Source: Rhodobacteraceae bacterium HTCC2083 (GTDB lineage: Bacteria; Pseudomonadota; Alphaproteobacteria; Rhodobacterales; Rhodobacteraceae). From it: a DNA stretch of 64,000 bases. A program made the position numbers and the translations under genes. Below are positions 9,407 through 17,740 of this stretch, piece by piece. How positions within the stretch are numbered: the first letter of the stretch is position 1; each line of letters starts with the position of its first letter. The DNA is taken from contig DS995276.1 in NCBI GenBank assembly GCA_000156115.1, positions 2,717,849-2,781,848 of the forward strand, in the 5' to 3' direction. The notes under the pieces are model-generated. The model was given only the letters and a program-made list of their open reading frames with translations, was not told the DNA's origin and did no database searches.

Positions 9407-10443
9407 ACTCCGATGCCCTGAAAATACTGATCAAGCCGTTCCAATCGGCGATGATGGATGTTGAAGAGACTGCCACTCGCAAGGCGATGCACGACTTGTT
9501 TGCACCCGATGCGGAACTTCATATGTGCCATCCGTTTGGCGATTTGATGGGACCAGACGCGCTTTGGAGCACTTGCATCGAACCGCTTCATGCCGCCATG
9601 CCCGACCTTGAGCGCCGCGATATGATCGTACTTGCTGGCACCACGCCAGAGGGGCGCGACTGGATCGGCTGCATGGGTAACTACATGGGCACGTTCATAG
9701 CGCCCTTCATGGATATTCCCCCGACGGGGCATTTGGCGCATATGCGTTATCACGAGTTTTATCAGCTCAAAGATGGCGAGATCACCTCGATGCAAGCAAT
9801 CTGGGATATGCCGGAGCTGATGATGCAAACAGGCGCGTGGCCGATGGCCCCGCAACTCGGCAAGTTTCTCTGCACACCTGCGCCGATGAGTGGCGACGGG
9901 TTGAACGTTTCTGGCGATGGTCAAGCGACCATGGATCATGTGATGGGCATGCTGACTGCTCTGTGCAAATACCCAAGCGATCCTGATCCTGCGGTCATGG
10001 AACTGGATGAGTTTTGGCATCCCCGTTTCAACTGGTACGGGCCTGCCGGCATCGGCACCATGCGCGGCATTTCGGGGTTCCGCAATTGGCACCAGATCCC
10101 ATTCCTTCGCGGTATGCCGGATCGCAAGCTGGATGCGATGGGCGATTTGATGTCGGAGTGGTTCGGGCAAGGCGAATACGTCTGCGAAACGGGGTGGCCA
10201 AATATGCGCCTGACGCTGTCTGATGATGGTTGGATGGGCATTGCCCCTGCGGGTAAAGAGGTGCTGCTGCGAAGTTTAGACTTCTGGCGCATGGAAAACG
10301 GGTTGATTCGTGAAAACTGGGTGCTCGTGGATCTACTGGATCTCTACGCTCAAGTTGGTGTTGATGTCTTCGCGCGACTGCGGGAATTCAACAAAGCCCT
10401 TAACTTGGGGCCAATCACAGTGCCAAGCGGCATGAGCCAATGA
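9403..10443 (+). CDS. Tandem NTF2/SnoaL-like protein
   Basis: 346 aa with two repeats of the SnoaL-like (nuclear transport factor 2) fold. The first half (about 1-150) contains [20 protein letters not shown] and [20 protein letters not shown]; the second (about 170-340) contains [20 protein letters not shown] and [20 protein letters not shown]. The fold is used by cyclases, isomerases, dehydratases and hydrolases acting on small molecules. The start overlaps the HisD-like stop by 4 bases (ATGA) and the stop overlaps the LacI start the same way, so it belongs to this operon. No specific reaction can be assigned. Confidence 0.8.
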   Translation: MNSDALKILIKPFQSAMMDVEETATRKAMHDLFAPDAELHMCHPFGDLMGPDALWSTCIEPLHAAMPDLERRDMIVLAGTTPEGRDWIGCMGNYMGTFIAPFMDIPPTGHLAHMRYHEFYQLKDGEITSMQAIWDMPELMMQTGAWPMAPQLGKFLCTPAPMSGDGLNVSGDGQATMDHVMGMLTALCKYPSDPDPAVMELDEFWHPRFNWYGPAGIGTMRGISGFRNWHQIPFLRGMPDRKLDAMGDLMSEWFGQGEYVCETGWPNMRLTLSDDGWMGIAPAGKEVLLRSLDFWRMENGLIRENWVLVDLLDLYAQVGVDVFARLREFNKALNLGPITVPSGMSQ

Positions 10444-11459
10444 TGACACTCAAGGCGACTTCGCTCGACGTTGCGCGCCTTGCTGGTGTGAGCCAATCTG
10501 CGGTGAGCCGAGTGTTTTCTGGGGCCTCCGCGTCAAAATCAACTGCGTTGAAGGTGCGCAAAGCGGCGGATGAACTGGGGTATCGCCCCAATTCGTTGGC
10601 GCGGGCGATGATCACGGGAAAAAGTCGGATTATTGGGCTGGTAGTGGCTTATCTGGATAATCAGTTTTATCCAGTTGCGCTTGAGCGGCTCTCGAATGCG
10701 CTGAAGGCTGAGGGTTATCATATCCTTGTTTTTATGGCCGAAAATGCCCAAGACAGTATCAGCAACGTTGTCGAAGAGCTCATCGACTATCAAGTGGATG
10801 GCATCATCGCTGCCTCTGTCGCGATGTCGTCCGATCTCACCCAACGCTGCGCTGTTGCGGGGATTCCTGTGGTGATGTTCAATCGTGGGCAGGATGGATC
10901 TGGGCATAGCTCGATTACCTCTGCCAACATTGAGGGTGGTCGGCGCGTTGCAGATTTTCTGGTTAGAGCGGGTCACAAAAGGATTGCGCATATTGCGGGA
11001 TGGGATGGCTCTTCCACAGGGCGGGATCGTCGTCGCGGGTTTTGCGACGGGCTGGCGGAGCATGATTGCGCGCCTCTAGCGATTATCGATGGTATGTTCA
11101 ATCGCGATGTGGCGAGCGAGGCGGCACGCGTTTTGATGGCGCGCGCAGATGCGCCTGATGCGATTTTTGTCGGCAATGATCACATGGCTTTTGCGGTGAT
11201 GGACATGCTACGTCATGAACTCGGGCTACGCGTGCCTCAAGATCTCTCTGTAATCGGCTACGATGACGTGCCACTGGCGGAATGGGCTGCCTATGATTTA
11301 ACCACTGTGCGCCAACCTGTGCGCCGTATGGTGGAGGCGACGGTGGAGACGTTGATCGGCAAGATCGAAGATCCCGAGCGCCCCACTCAAAAGATTGAAA
11401 TTGACGGGCCGCTGATCGCACGCGGCTCTGCGCGCAAACCAGAAGGGTGGACGCAATGA
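10440..11459 (+). CDS. LacI-family transcriptional regulator
   Basis: 339 aa DNA-binding regulator. The N-terminal helix-turn-helix (LDVARLAGVSQSAVSRVF, residues 8-25) and hinge helix (YRPNSLARAMITGKS) are followed by a periplasmic-binding-protein-like sensor domain with GLVVAYLDNQFYPVALERLS, DGIIAASV, IFVGNDHMAFAVMDML and SVIGYDDVPLAEWA. It is embedded in the enzyme operon with 4-base overlaps at both ends, an unusual place for a repressor and a sign of tight co-regulation. The probable targets are the palindromes at 6776-6913. The inducer is expected to be the transported substrate or an intermediate. ATG 10443 is an alternative start. Confidence 0.93.
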   Translation: MMTLKATSLDVARLAGVSQSAVSRVFSGASASKSTALKVRKAADELGYRPNSLARAMITGKSRIIGLVVAYLDNQFYPVALERLSNALKAEGYHILVFMAENAQDSISNVVEELIDYQVDGIIAASVAMSSDLTQRCAVAGIPVVMFNRGQDGSGHSSITSANIEGGRRVADFLVRAGHKRIAHIAGWDGSSTGRDRRRGFCDGLAEHDCAPLAIIDGMFNRDVASEAARVLMARADAPDAIFVGNDHMAFAVMDMLRHELGLRVPQDLSVIGYDDVPLAEWAAYDLTTVRQPVRRMVEATVETLIGKIEDPERPTQKIEIDGPLIARGSARKPEGWTQ

Positions 11460-12445
11460 AGGGCTTTTCAAACCGCTGGAGTGATTTTCCAGACTATATC
11501 CTAGGGATCACGCATGAAATCTGGGAAGAGCGGCAGTTGCGCACGCTCGATCACTACTATGCAGAAGACATTGTGATGCGCTTTCCTTCTGGTTTGGCGC
11601 AGGGCAACGCTGGCGTGATTGATGGCACCATGGCGACCTTAGCGGAATTTCCTGATCGTCAATTGATGGGCGAAGATGTGATTTGGTCTGGGGATGAAGA
11701 GACGGGCTATTTGTCCTCGCACCGCATCCTCACAACAGGGACGCATCTGGGCAATGGAGCTTTTGGCGAGGCGACAGGTGAAAGTTTCACGATCCGTGCG
11801 ATTGCCGATTGTGCTGCCAAAGAGGACACCATTTATGATGAATGGCTGATCCGCGATGTGGCGGGCTTGGCAGAGCAGCTTGGTTGGGACCCCAAAGAGT
11901 ATGCTGCTGAAATGATCCGCCGCGAGGGCGGTGTCGAAAGCTGCGTGCGTCCATTCACACCTGATCAGGACGTCGACGGCGGTTATCATGCGCGCGGCAA
12001 TGATAATATTTGGGGGCAGCGTTATGCGGGAATTCTGAATGATATCATGGATAAGCGTATGGAGACAATACGCGCACGCTATGACCGCGCGTGCTCGCTC
12101 GGCTACCCGCGTGTGATGTTTGATTATGGCTGGGATGCGGCTGAATTATTCTGGATGGGTCTGCGCTCATCTTTTCCGACCGCCAAGTTCGAAATTCACC
12201 ACCAGATTGGCCGCGAAGATGAAATGATGCCGCCGCGTTCCGCGCTGCGTTGGTCTTTGACCGGCACACACAGTGGCTTTGGCACTTTTGGCACGCCCAC
12301 GGGCGCAGAAGTGCACATCATGGGGATGAGCCATGCAGAGTTTGGCCCCTTTGGACACGCCGATGGCACTATCAGGCGCGAGTTCGCTTTGATCGACGAA
12401 GTGGCTGTTTGGAAACAGATTTTAATGCATACAGGAGACATCTGA
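11456..12445 (+). CDS. SnoaL/NTF2-like protein, second paralog
   Basis: 329 aa from ATG 11456, which overlaps the LacI stop by 4 bases; a GTG at 11447 is possible but less likely. It again carries two NTF2-like units: one with DHYYAEDIVMRFPSGLAQGN near residue 30 and one with ARYDRACSLGYPRVMFDYGW near 205. Motifs DEWLIRDVAGLAEQLGWDP and IDEVAVWKQILMHTGD are typical ends of such domains. It resembles the product of 9403 in architecture but not closely in sequence, so the two are probably functional partners or act in sequence. The stop overlaps the following bicupin start by 1 base. Confidence 0.75.
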   Translation: MKGFSNRWSDFPDYILGITHEIWEERQLRTLDHYYAEDIVMRFPSGLAQGNAGVIDGTMATLAEFPDRQLMGEDVIWSGDEETGYLSSHRILTTGTHLGNGAFGEATGESFTIRAIADCAAKEDTIYDEWLIRDVAGLAEQLGWDPKEYAAEMIRREGGVESCVRPFTPDQDVDGGYHARGNDNIWGQRYAGILNDIMDKRMETIRARYDRACSLGYPRVMFDYGWDAAELFWMGLRSSFPTAKFEIHHQIGREDEMMPPRSALRWSLTGTHSGFGTFGTPTGAEVHIMGMSHAEFGPFGHADGTIRREFALIDEVAVWKQILMHTGDI

Positions 12446-13410
12446 TGACCCCACAAGAGATGGAAAAGCGCATCGTGCGCTATGGCGATTTGATGCCCTG
12501 CAAGACGGCCTTTATCGACGCGCACACGCCCGGCTCGGATCAAAAAGAGAATTTCACAATCATCGGTGGCGGTGTGTCCGAAAGCCCTGATCAACACGTC
12601 CATATCGGCATTCCGCATGGCTTTAATATTGGCGCGGCGGGTCAACCGCCGAAATGCCGCAACTCGCTGCACAGCCACCGCACGGCGGAGGTGTTCTTTG
12701 TTCTGAAAGGGCGCTGGCGCTTCTTTTGGGGGCGCTATGGCGATGCGGGTGAAATTTTACTGGAAGAAGGCGACATCATCAACATCCCAACGGGTATCTT
12801 CCGCGGGTTTGAAAACGTGGGCACGGACTATGGGATGATCATGGCCGTGCTTGGTGGCGATGATGCAGGCGGTGGCGTGATTTGGGCCCCTCAAGTGATT
12901 GAAGATGCGAAAGATCACGGCTTGGTTCTGGGCGACAATGGCTCCCTTTATGACACGAAAAAGGGTGCGGTTTTGCCGGATGGCGTGAAACCGATGCCTT
13001 TGCTGACCGAGGAAGAGCTGAAATCCTATCCAGAGCCGACAACGGCCGAAGTCACGCCCCATTATGTCGCGCGCTATTGGGATCTGATGTCCTTGGCAGA
13101 CCGCAAACCCGCCAAAGTGATTGGCGAGAATGGAAAGCTCAAAGACAAGCCCGGCTTTGAGGTCGATTTCATCACGCGCGGCTCTGCATCCGAGGCGATG
13201 CATAGCCACGACAAACCATCTGTCTTGATGCCCATGCGCGGTCACTGGTGCGTTGAGTGGGAAGGCGGCAGGGCCACGCTTGCGCCGGGCGATACGATGA
13301 GCATGCCTGAAAATATCAGTCACCGTGCGATGCCGTCGATGTCGGGCGAAGCCTCGCTCTATCATGTGATTGCAACAGATGACGCTGCTGGCGCGACTTG
13401 GAAGGAATAA
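12445..13410 (+). CDS. Bicupin domain protein
   Basis: 321 aa with two cupin barrels. The first (about residues 65-145) has NSLHSHRTAEVFFVLKGRWR, a likely metal-binding H-x-H...E set, then EGDIINIPTGIFRGFENVG. The second (about 235-315) has EAMHSHDKPSVLMPMRGHW and LAPGDTMSMPENISHR. Bicupins include dioxygenases, decarboxylases and isomerases that use Fe, Mn or Ni. The start overlaps the previous stop by one base (TGATG), so it is translationally coupled in the operon. The frame is open further upstream, inside the previous gene, but only this start fits the family length. The reaction is unknown. Confidence 0.8.
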   Translation: MTPQEMEKRIVRYGDLMPCKTAFIDAHTPGSDQKENFTIIGGGVSESPDQHVHIGIPHGFNIGAAGQPPKCRNSLHSHRTAEVFFVLKGRWRFFWGRYGDAGEILLEEGDIINIPTGIFRGFENVGTDYGMIMAVLGGDDAGGGVIWAPQVIEDAKDHGLVLGDNGSLYDTKKGAVLPDGVKPMPLLTEEELKSYPEPTTAEVTPHYVARYWDLMSLADRKPAKVIGENGKLKDKPGFEVDFITRGSASEAMHSHDKPSVLMPMRGHWCVEWEGGRATLAPGDTMSMPENISHRAMPSMSGEASLYHVIATDDAAGATWKE

Positions 13411-13414
13411 GACC

Positions 13415-14536
13415 ATGAGCAAGATACTAACGACCCACGTAGGATCATTGCCGCGCAGCCAAGAGGTGGTGGATTTCATCTTCGCGCGCGAAAATAATGA
13501 GGACTATGACACCGCCGAATTTGATGCTTGCATGACCAAAGCCGTATCCGAAACTGTACGCAAACAGGTTGAGGCAGGGATTGATATCGTCGCGGATGGC
13601 GAGACTTCCAAGATCAGTTACGCGACCTACGTGAAAGACCGCTACACTGGCTTTGCGGGCGACAGTGATCGCAACGCACCGGGGGATTTGAAGCTTTTCC
13701 CGAAGTTCCTAGAGCGTCTCGCCGATGATGGCGGTACGCCGCAATACGCGCGTCCGAAATGTGTGGATGAGGTGAAATCTAAAGGGCAGGGTGAGCTGGA
13801 GAAAGATATCGCCAACCTCAAAGCAGGCATGGCAGAACATGGCGCAGAACATGGCTTTATGAATGCCGCATCGCCTGGTGTTATCTCTCTGTTTTTGCAG
13901 AATGATTACTACAAGAATCGCGAGGCGTATTTGGCTGCTTTAGCGGATGTAATGAAGGCGGAATATGAAACGATTGTTGCGTCCGGCCTTGATCTACAAC
14001 TTGATTGCCCTGATCTCGCGCTCAGCCGTCACATGCTGTTCATGGATCTCTCGGACCTGGAATTCCTGAAGATTGCGAACATGCATGTGGAGGCGTTGAA
14101 CCATGCGCTCAGCGATATTCCGGCAGAAAAAGTGCGCCTGCACATTTGCTGGGGCAACTACGAAGGCCCGCATGTCTGCGATATTTCCATGGCTAAAATG
14201 TTCGACACGTTGATGACTGTGAAGCCAAGTAAGGTGCTATTTGAAACGTCCAATCCGCGTCATGGCCATGAGTGGGCTGTGTTCCGTGATCGCAAAGCTG
14301 ATATCCCCGATAATAAGGTTCTTGTTCCGGGCGTTGTCGACTCGACGACGAACTTTGTCGAGCATCCTGAATTGGTTGCGCAGCGTATCGAGCGGTTTAA
14401 GAATATCGTTGGATCCGAGCGAGTGATCGCGGGTTCCGACTGTGGCTTCGGCACGTTTGCAGGCTTTGGCGCGGTAGATCCCGATATCGCCTATGCGAAA
14501 TTGAAATCACTCGCGGATGGGGCGGCGCTCACATGA
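13415..14536 (+). CDS. Core-MetE-like zinc enzyme (cobalamin-independent methionine synthase C-terminal family)
   Basis: 373 aa, matching only the catalytic C-terminal barrel of MetE (full MetE is about 750 aa). It starts at ATG 13415 with MSKILTTHVGSLPRSQEV. The four zinc positions of MetE are kept: H243 and C245 in RLHICWGN, E277 in VLFETSN, and C343 in AGSDCGF. Relatives without the N-terminal half include archaeal core-MetE and epoxyalkane:coenzyme M transferase, which activate a thiol on zinc. In this operon a biosynthetic role is unlikely; transfer of a methyl group or thiol chemistry on the imported compound is inferred. It overlaps the RraA-like gene by 4 bases. Confidence 0.83.
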   Translation: MSKILTTHVGSLPRSQEVVDFIFARENNEDYDTAEFDACMTKAVSETVRKQVEAGIDIVADGETSKISYATYVKDRYTGFAGDSDRNAPGDLKLFPKFLERLADDGGTPQYARPKCVDEVKSKGQGELEKDIANLKAGMAEHGAEHGFMNAASPGVISLFLQNDYYKNREAYLAALADVMKAEYETIVASGLDLQLDCPDLALSRHMLFMDLSDLEFLKIANMHVEALNHALSDIPAEKVRLHICWGNYEGPHVCDISMAKMFDTLMTVKPSKVLFETSNPRHGHEWAVFRDRKADIPDNKVLVPGVVDSTTNFVEHPELVAQRIERFKNIVGSERVIAGSDCGFGTFAGFGAVDPDIAYAKLKSLADGAALT

Positions 14537-15228
14537 TGGATGATGAACTCCTGAACCTGCTGCGCAGTGTTGACACACCGAGCGTGTGCAACGCAATTGA
14601 GGTCGCGCAAGGGCAGCGCGGCTTTAATGGGTTCACGCGCGGTACTATGTTGGCCTCTGCACCGGATCAGGTCATGGCAGGTTATGCTGTGACCGCGAAG
14701 ATCAAAGCGCTCGCACCGCCGGATGAAACTGCGGATGTCATTCGCGCGCGACGCATGGCCTACTATAGAGCGATGTCAGAGGGGCCAAAGCCCTCGATTG
14801 CTGTGGTCGAGGACGAAGATTTTCCAAATTGCATCGGCGCATATTGGGGCGAGGTGAACACGACCGTGCACAAGGGTTTTGGCATGAGTGGCGCACTGAC
14901 CAATGGTGTGATGCGTGATTTGGGCGATTTGGCCCCGAATTTCCCTGTGGTCGCAGGTTCTATCGGGCCAAGCCATGGATTTGTACACGTAACGGAGTTG
15001 GGTACGCCCGTGAAGATCTTTGGCTTAATCGTTGCGCATGGCGACTTCGTACATGCAGATCGCCACGGTGCGGTGGTTATTCCACCAGAGGTGCTGCCAA
15101 AACTCGGCGCGGCTTTGGAGACCATGTTCGCAGCTGAAAAGATCGTACTTGAGCCTGCACGTGAAGAGGGCTTCGATTTCGAGGCTTTCGAGAAAGCGTG
15201 GAGCGCGTTTGAGAAGGCGCGCACGTAA
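14533..15228 (+). CDS. RraA family protein, aldolase-like
   Basis: 231 aa of the RraA/HMG-aldolase family. Features visible are DTPSVCNAIEVAQGQRGFNG near the start, GFGMSGALTNGVMRDLGDLA near residue 115 with the conserved R and D of the metal and substrate site, and HADRHGAVVIP near 175. Enzymes of this family split 4-hydroxy-4-methyl-2-oxoglutarate or decarboxylate oxaloacetate using a divalent metal; the RNase E inhibitor RraA is a specialised branch. Here it is the last gene of the catabolic run, so a retro-aldol step or decarboxylation near the end of a pathway is likely. It starts inside the MetE-like stop (ATGA). Confidence 0.82.
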   Translation: MMDDELLNLLRSVDTPSVCNAIEVAQGQRGFNGFTRGTMLASAPDQVMAGYAVTAKIKALAPPDETADVIRARRMAYYRAMSEGPKPSIAVVEDEDFPNCIGAYWGEVNTTVHKGFGMSGALTNGVMRDLGDLAPNFPVVAGSIGPSHGFVHVTELGTPVKIFGLIVAHGDFVHADRHGAVVIPPEVLPKLGAALETMFAAEKIVLEPAREEGFDFEAFEKAWSAFEKART

Positions 15229-15285
15229 AACACACACGGCGCGCTTAATCTGTGCGTCGCGACCATACTCTTAGCTCTGAAACGA

Positions 15286-15312
15286 AAGACGCCACTGGCA
15301 TCCCGTAGGGGA
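15286..15312. repeat. attL core repeat, tRNA-Glu 3' end copy
   Basis: A 27-base sequence starting AAGACGCCACTGGCATCCCG is identical to 22903-22929. It repeats the last bases of tRNA-Glu, including the encoded CCA (as TGG on this strand), and stops after GGGGA. Sequence on both outer sides differs. Confidence 0.9.
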
Positions 15313-15371
15313 CTCTTTGACAGGTCTCCTAAACTCCCAATTTTTATTGATTTATTGGATTTTATATGAGT

Positions 15372-15397
15372 ACCTACGGGAAAAACCTACGGGAAAT
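15372..15397. repeat. Left internal repeat, probable integrase arm sites
   Basis: 26 bases made of two tandem copies of ACCTACGGGAAA (the last base differs), identical and in the same orientation to 22836-22861 at the other end of the island. It lies about 60 bases inside the core repeat and ends 3 bases before the integrase start codon, so it may also control that gene. Confidence 0.75.
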
Positions 15398-15400
15398 GTG

Positions 15401-16727
15401 ATGTCAAAGCTACCGCCTTATCTGGAAAAGCCTTGGAATGTTTATCATGCAACGTTGAAAGTTCCAAAGGATGTCCAATCGTTTATTGGACGCAAAAAAT
15501 TCTACAAAAGTCTGGAAACAGACAGCGTTGGTGAAGCCAATATACGAAAGTTACCCGTCATTGCTGAGTGGAAAACACAAATTAAGGTGGCTCGTGCTGC
15601 TCAAAAAGATGGCCAAAACCTAAGCGTTGATGAGCAAGTTGCCTACTACAAGGGTGAGATAGAGCGGAACTTTAAGGGGTATGAAGCTGACGGTCTCATG
15701 TTGGTTCACGACATTTTGGATGAAAAATACCTGAGAAATCACAATCAACAAGATATGACGGTTATTCCAGCAAGGACGGATACAACTGATGCTGAGAAGA
15801 AAGCTGCGTACACGATTTTGAATAGGGTGTCAGGTGATTGGACTGCAACGCACGAGAGGGTTGATGAGTTCATCGCACAGGCGCAGTACACCCCACAAAC
15901 TGCCGACGAGTGTCGAACCAACTTACGGCTTTTTTGTGATAGGTTTGCAGTCTTTGAGGTTATCTCGGAAGAACAAGTCGAAGCGTGGATACTTGAGCTT
16001 TTGCAGGGGCTGCAATTACGTACTGTGAAGAAGAAGATCGGGTTCGTGCGTACATATTGGAACTACTGCAAGAAACGTCGTTACACGACTGCAAACCCCA
16101 GTGCGGTACTGACCGACAGTATGTACCCAAAGGTACAGAAGACAAAAGCAACCGTAACTGAGGTTGTGAAGGCAAAACGAAAAGCCTTCACAGTTGACGA
16201 CTACCACAAATTACTGAGTGCAAAACCTGACGATCATGCTTTGTGTGACTTGATAAGGCTCGCTGCCTATACTGGTTGCCGTCGGGAAGAGGTTTGCTCC
16301 ATGCCTTTGCGTAACGTCCTCAGTGATCGGTGAAGATGCTAAGACTGAATCAGGTTGGCGAGAAATTCCAATTCATTCTGAAATTAAACAGTTTGTGGCT
16401 CGTTTGGTTAGCGAAAGTACCGATGGTTTTCTCCTTTCAGGTTTGGATGGCACGAAAAACAAATACGGTAAGCGAGGTAACGCTGTCGGCCGCCGCTTTT
16501 TAAGGCTGCGAGATCAGTTTTATAATCACCAATATGTACTTCACAGTTTCAGAAAGACTTTGGCGTCACAAATGCAGGCCGCTGGCGTACACGAGGCACA
16601 TGCGGCTCAAATTATTGGGCATGAAATCGATACGATAACATATGGTTTGTATGCTACCGACATTGGTTTTCCAGCAAAGGTGGCTGCCATGGAGAAATGC
16701 TCGTATCTCGTTGGACCGCAATCGTAA
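15401..16727 (+). pseudogene. Tyrosine recombinase (phage-type integrase), frameshifted
   Basis: The first frame (ATG 15401, MSKLPPYLEKPWNVYHATLK) carries the N-terminal DNA-binding part, the core-binding domain and the first catalytic arginine in AAYTGCRREEV, then stops at 16331-16333. The second frame, from about 16318 on, continues with SVIGEDAKTESGWREIPIHS, the HSFRK box (H and R), GHE (second H) and the tyrosine in YGLYA, ending at 16727. Both halves together make a normal length of about 440 aa. A small indel between NV and SVI near 16312 explains the split. No slippery sequence is visible, so decay is more likely than programmed frameshifting. The start of the longer open frame (15317) lacks family similarity. 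Confidence 0.85.
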
Positions 16728-16864
16728 AACCTTGTCACCTAGCTCACAGGTTTTCACAAACGTGCTGACCCTCGCTTAGCCGTCTTTGTGGTGTTGCCGT
16801 GGCATGTTTGACGTAACCCATGTCCTTCAGCTGACGCTGAGTAGCCAAAGTTCGCGATATCAGA

Positions 16865-17227
16865 TTAGCGTAGAAAGTAGTAACTTCCTTTTGGTGCTTT
16901 TTTATTTACGTTTTTCATTATTCTATTACCAATCATGTAGAACACTTGGCATTCTTCTTTAAGAATGGTAGAGCTTATTTGCCCCTCGCGGCAGAACTTT
17001 TTACCCTTCCAGTACCAAGTGCCTTTAAACTTTCCGTCAGGTGTCTTGGCCTCAAGGGTTCCATTGCTCTTTATCTTCAAAGACGTGTTTCCCCATGCAT
17101 TAGTCCACTGTTTGTTAGCAATTAACTTCTGGAAGGTAGCTAAGTCTTTCACTTGCTTGGCCTCTTGGGCAACTGCGGACGTGACTAAGCCCAAGAAAAG
17201 CGCAAGTGCGATGGCGAGATGTCTCAT
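16865..17227 (-). CDS. Small secreted protein of unknown function
   Basis: 120 aa with a clear signal peptide (MRHLAIALALFLGLVTSAVA, cleavage probably before QEAK). The mature part has GTLEAKTPDGKFKGTWYWKG, then KKFCREG and CQVFY, so two cysteines that could form a disulfide bond. The pattern of a small beta-rich domain with G-x-W-x-W, FCR and a later CQ resembles short periplasmic proteins common in Rhodobacteraceae that are often misannotated as dihydrodipicolinate reductase. That similarity is from memory and tentative. It has AGGAGG-like bases before the start and lies alone inside the island. Confidence 0.6.
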   Translation of the reverse strand: MRHLAIALALFLGLVTSAVAQEAKQVKDLATFQKLIANKQWTNAWGNTSLKIKSNGTLEAKTPDGKFKGTWYWKGKKFCREGQISSTILKEECQVFYMIGNRIMKNVNKKAPKGSYYFLR

Positions 17228-17343
17228 GTAGTCCTCCTACCGAATTAACTTGATCAGGATCCTACGCGACCCCTCTCTAGTATCAGCCTAATACTACAAA
17301 GACCTTTGTGAGGCAATCCACAGCCACATTCTGCGTACTCAGC

Positions 17344-17657
17344 CTACGAAGCTTGCCAATGTGGTAACGGATCACATCCCAGCTGCAGCAAAAATGCGGG
17401 ATATCAACAAATACCCAGTTCTCGACAAGAAGGTCATTCTCTCGCCGCCACCAGTCACAGACACGCATGAATACCCGCTCTTGCGTGTGTCCTTGCCCTA
17501 GGAATGGCTTCACGTTGACACCGGTTAAGGATGGCCAACCGCCCGATCGAGCAGAATGATCAAAGAGCCTCTCTGAGAGCAGCACCTCGCTGTTCCCACG
17601 GACGCTCTCCTGTGTCCGACCGTCAAGGGTAGCTCCCTTGGCACAACTTAGCTTCAA
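17344..17657 (-). pseudogene. SnoaL/NTF2-like gene fragment
   Basis: The readable part is SGGWPSLTGVNVKPFLGQGH, then RVFMRVCDWWRRENDLLVEN and WVFVDIPHF, which is the typical C-terminal half of a SnoaL-like domain. After IPHF the frame is lost: restoring one T in the run near 17388 gives LLQLGCDPL and a TAG at 17344-17346, the expected end. The N-terminal 35 residues of the frame show no family match. So this is a 5'-truncated and frameshifted remnant. The gene family is the same as at 9403 and 11456, just outside the island. Confidence 0.65.
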
Positions 17658-17740
17658 ACAATGAGGAAAATGTTATAACAAACAATGTCAAACAAGCCTC
17701 CTGTTCTCCTATGTCTGACGACTAGAGGATGTCACGCAAG

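Noticed and set aside
15317-15400. Upstream start for the integrase at 15317
   Set aside because: The extra residues show no family similarity and would run through the core-proximal and arm repeats.
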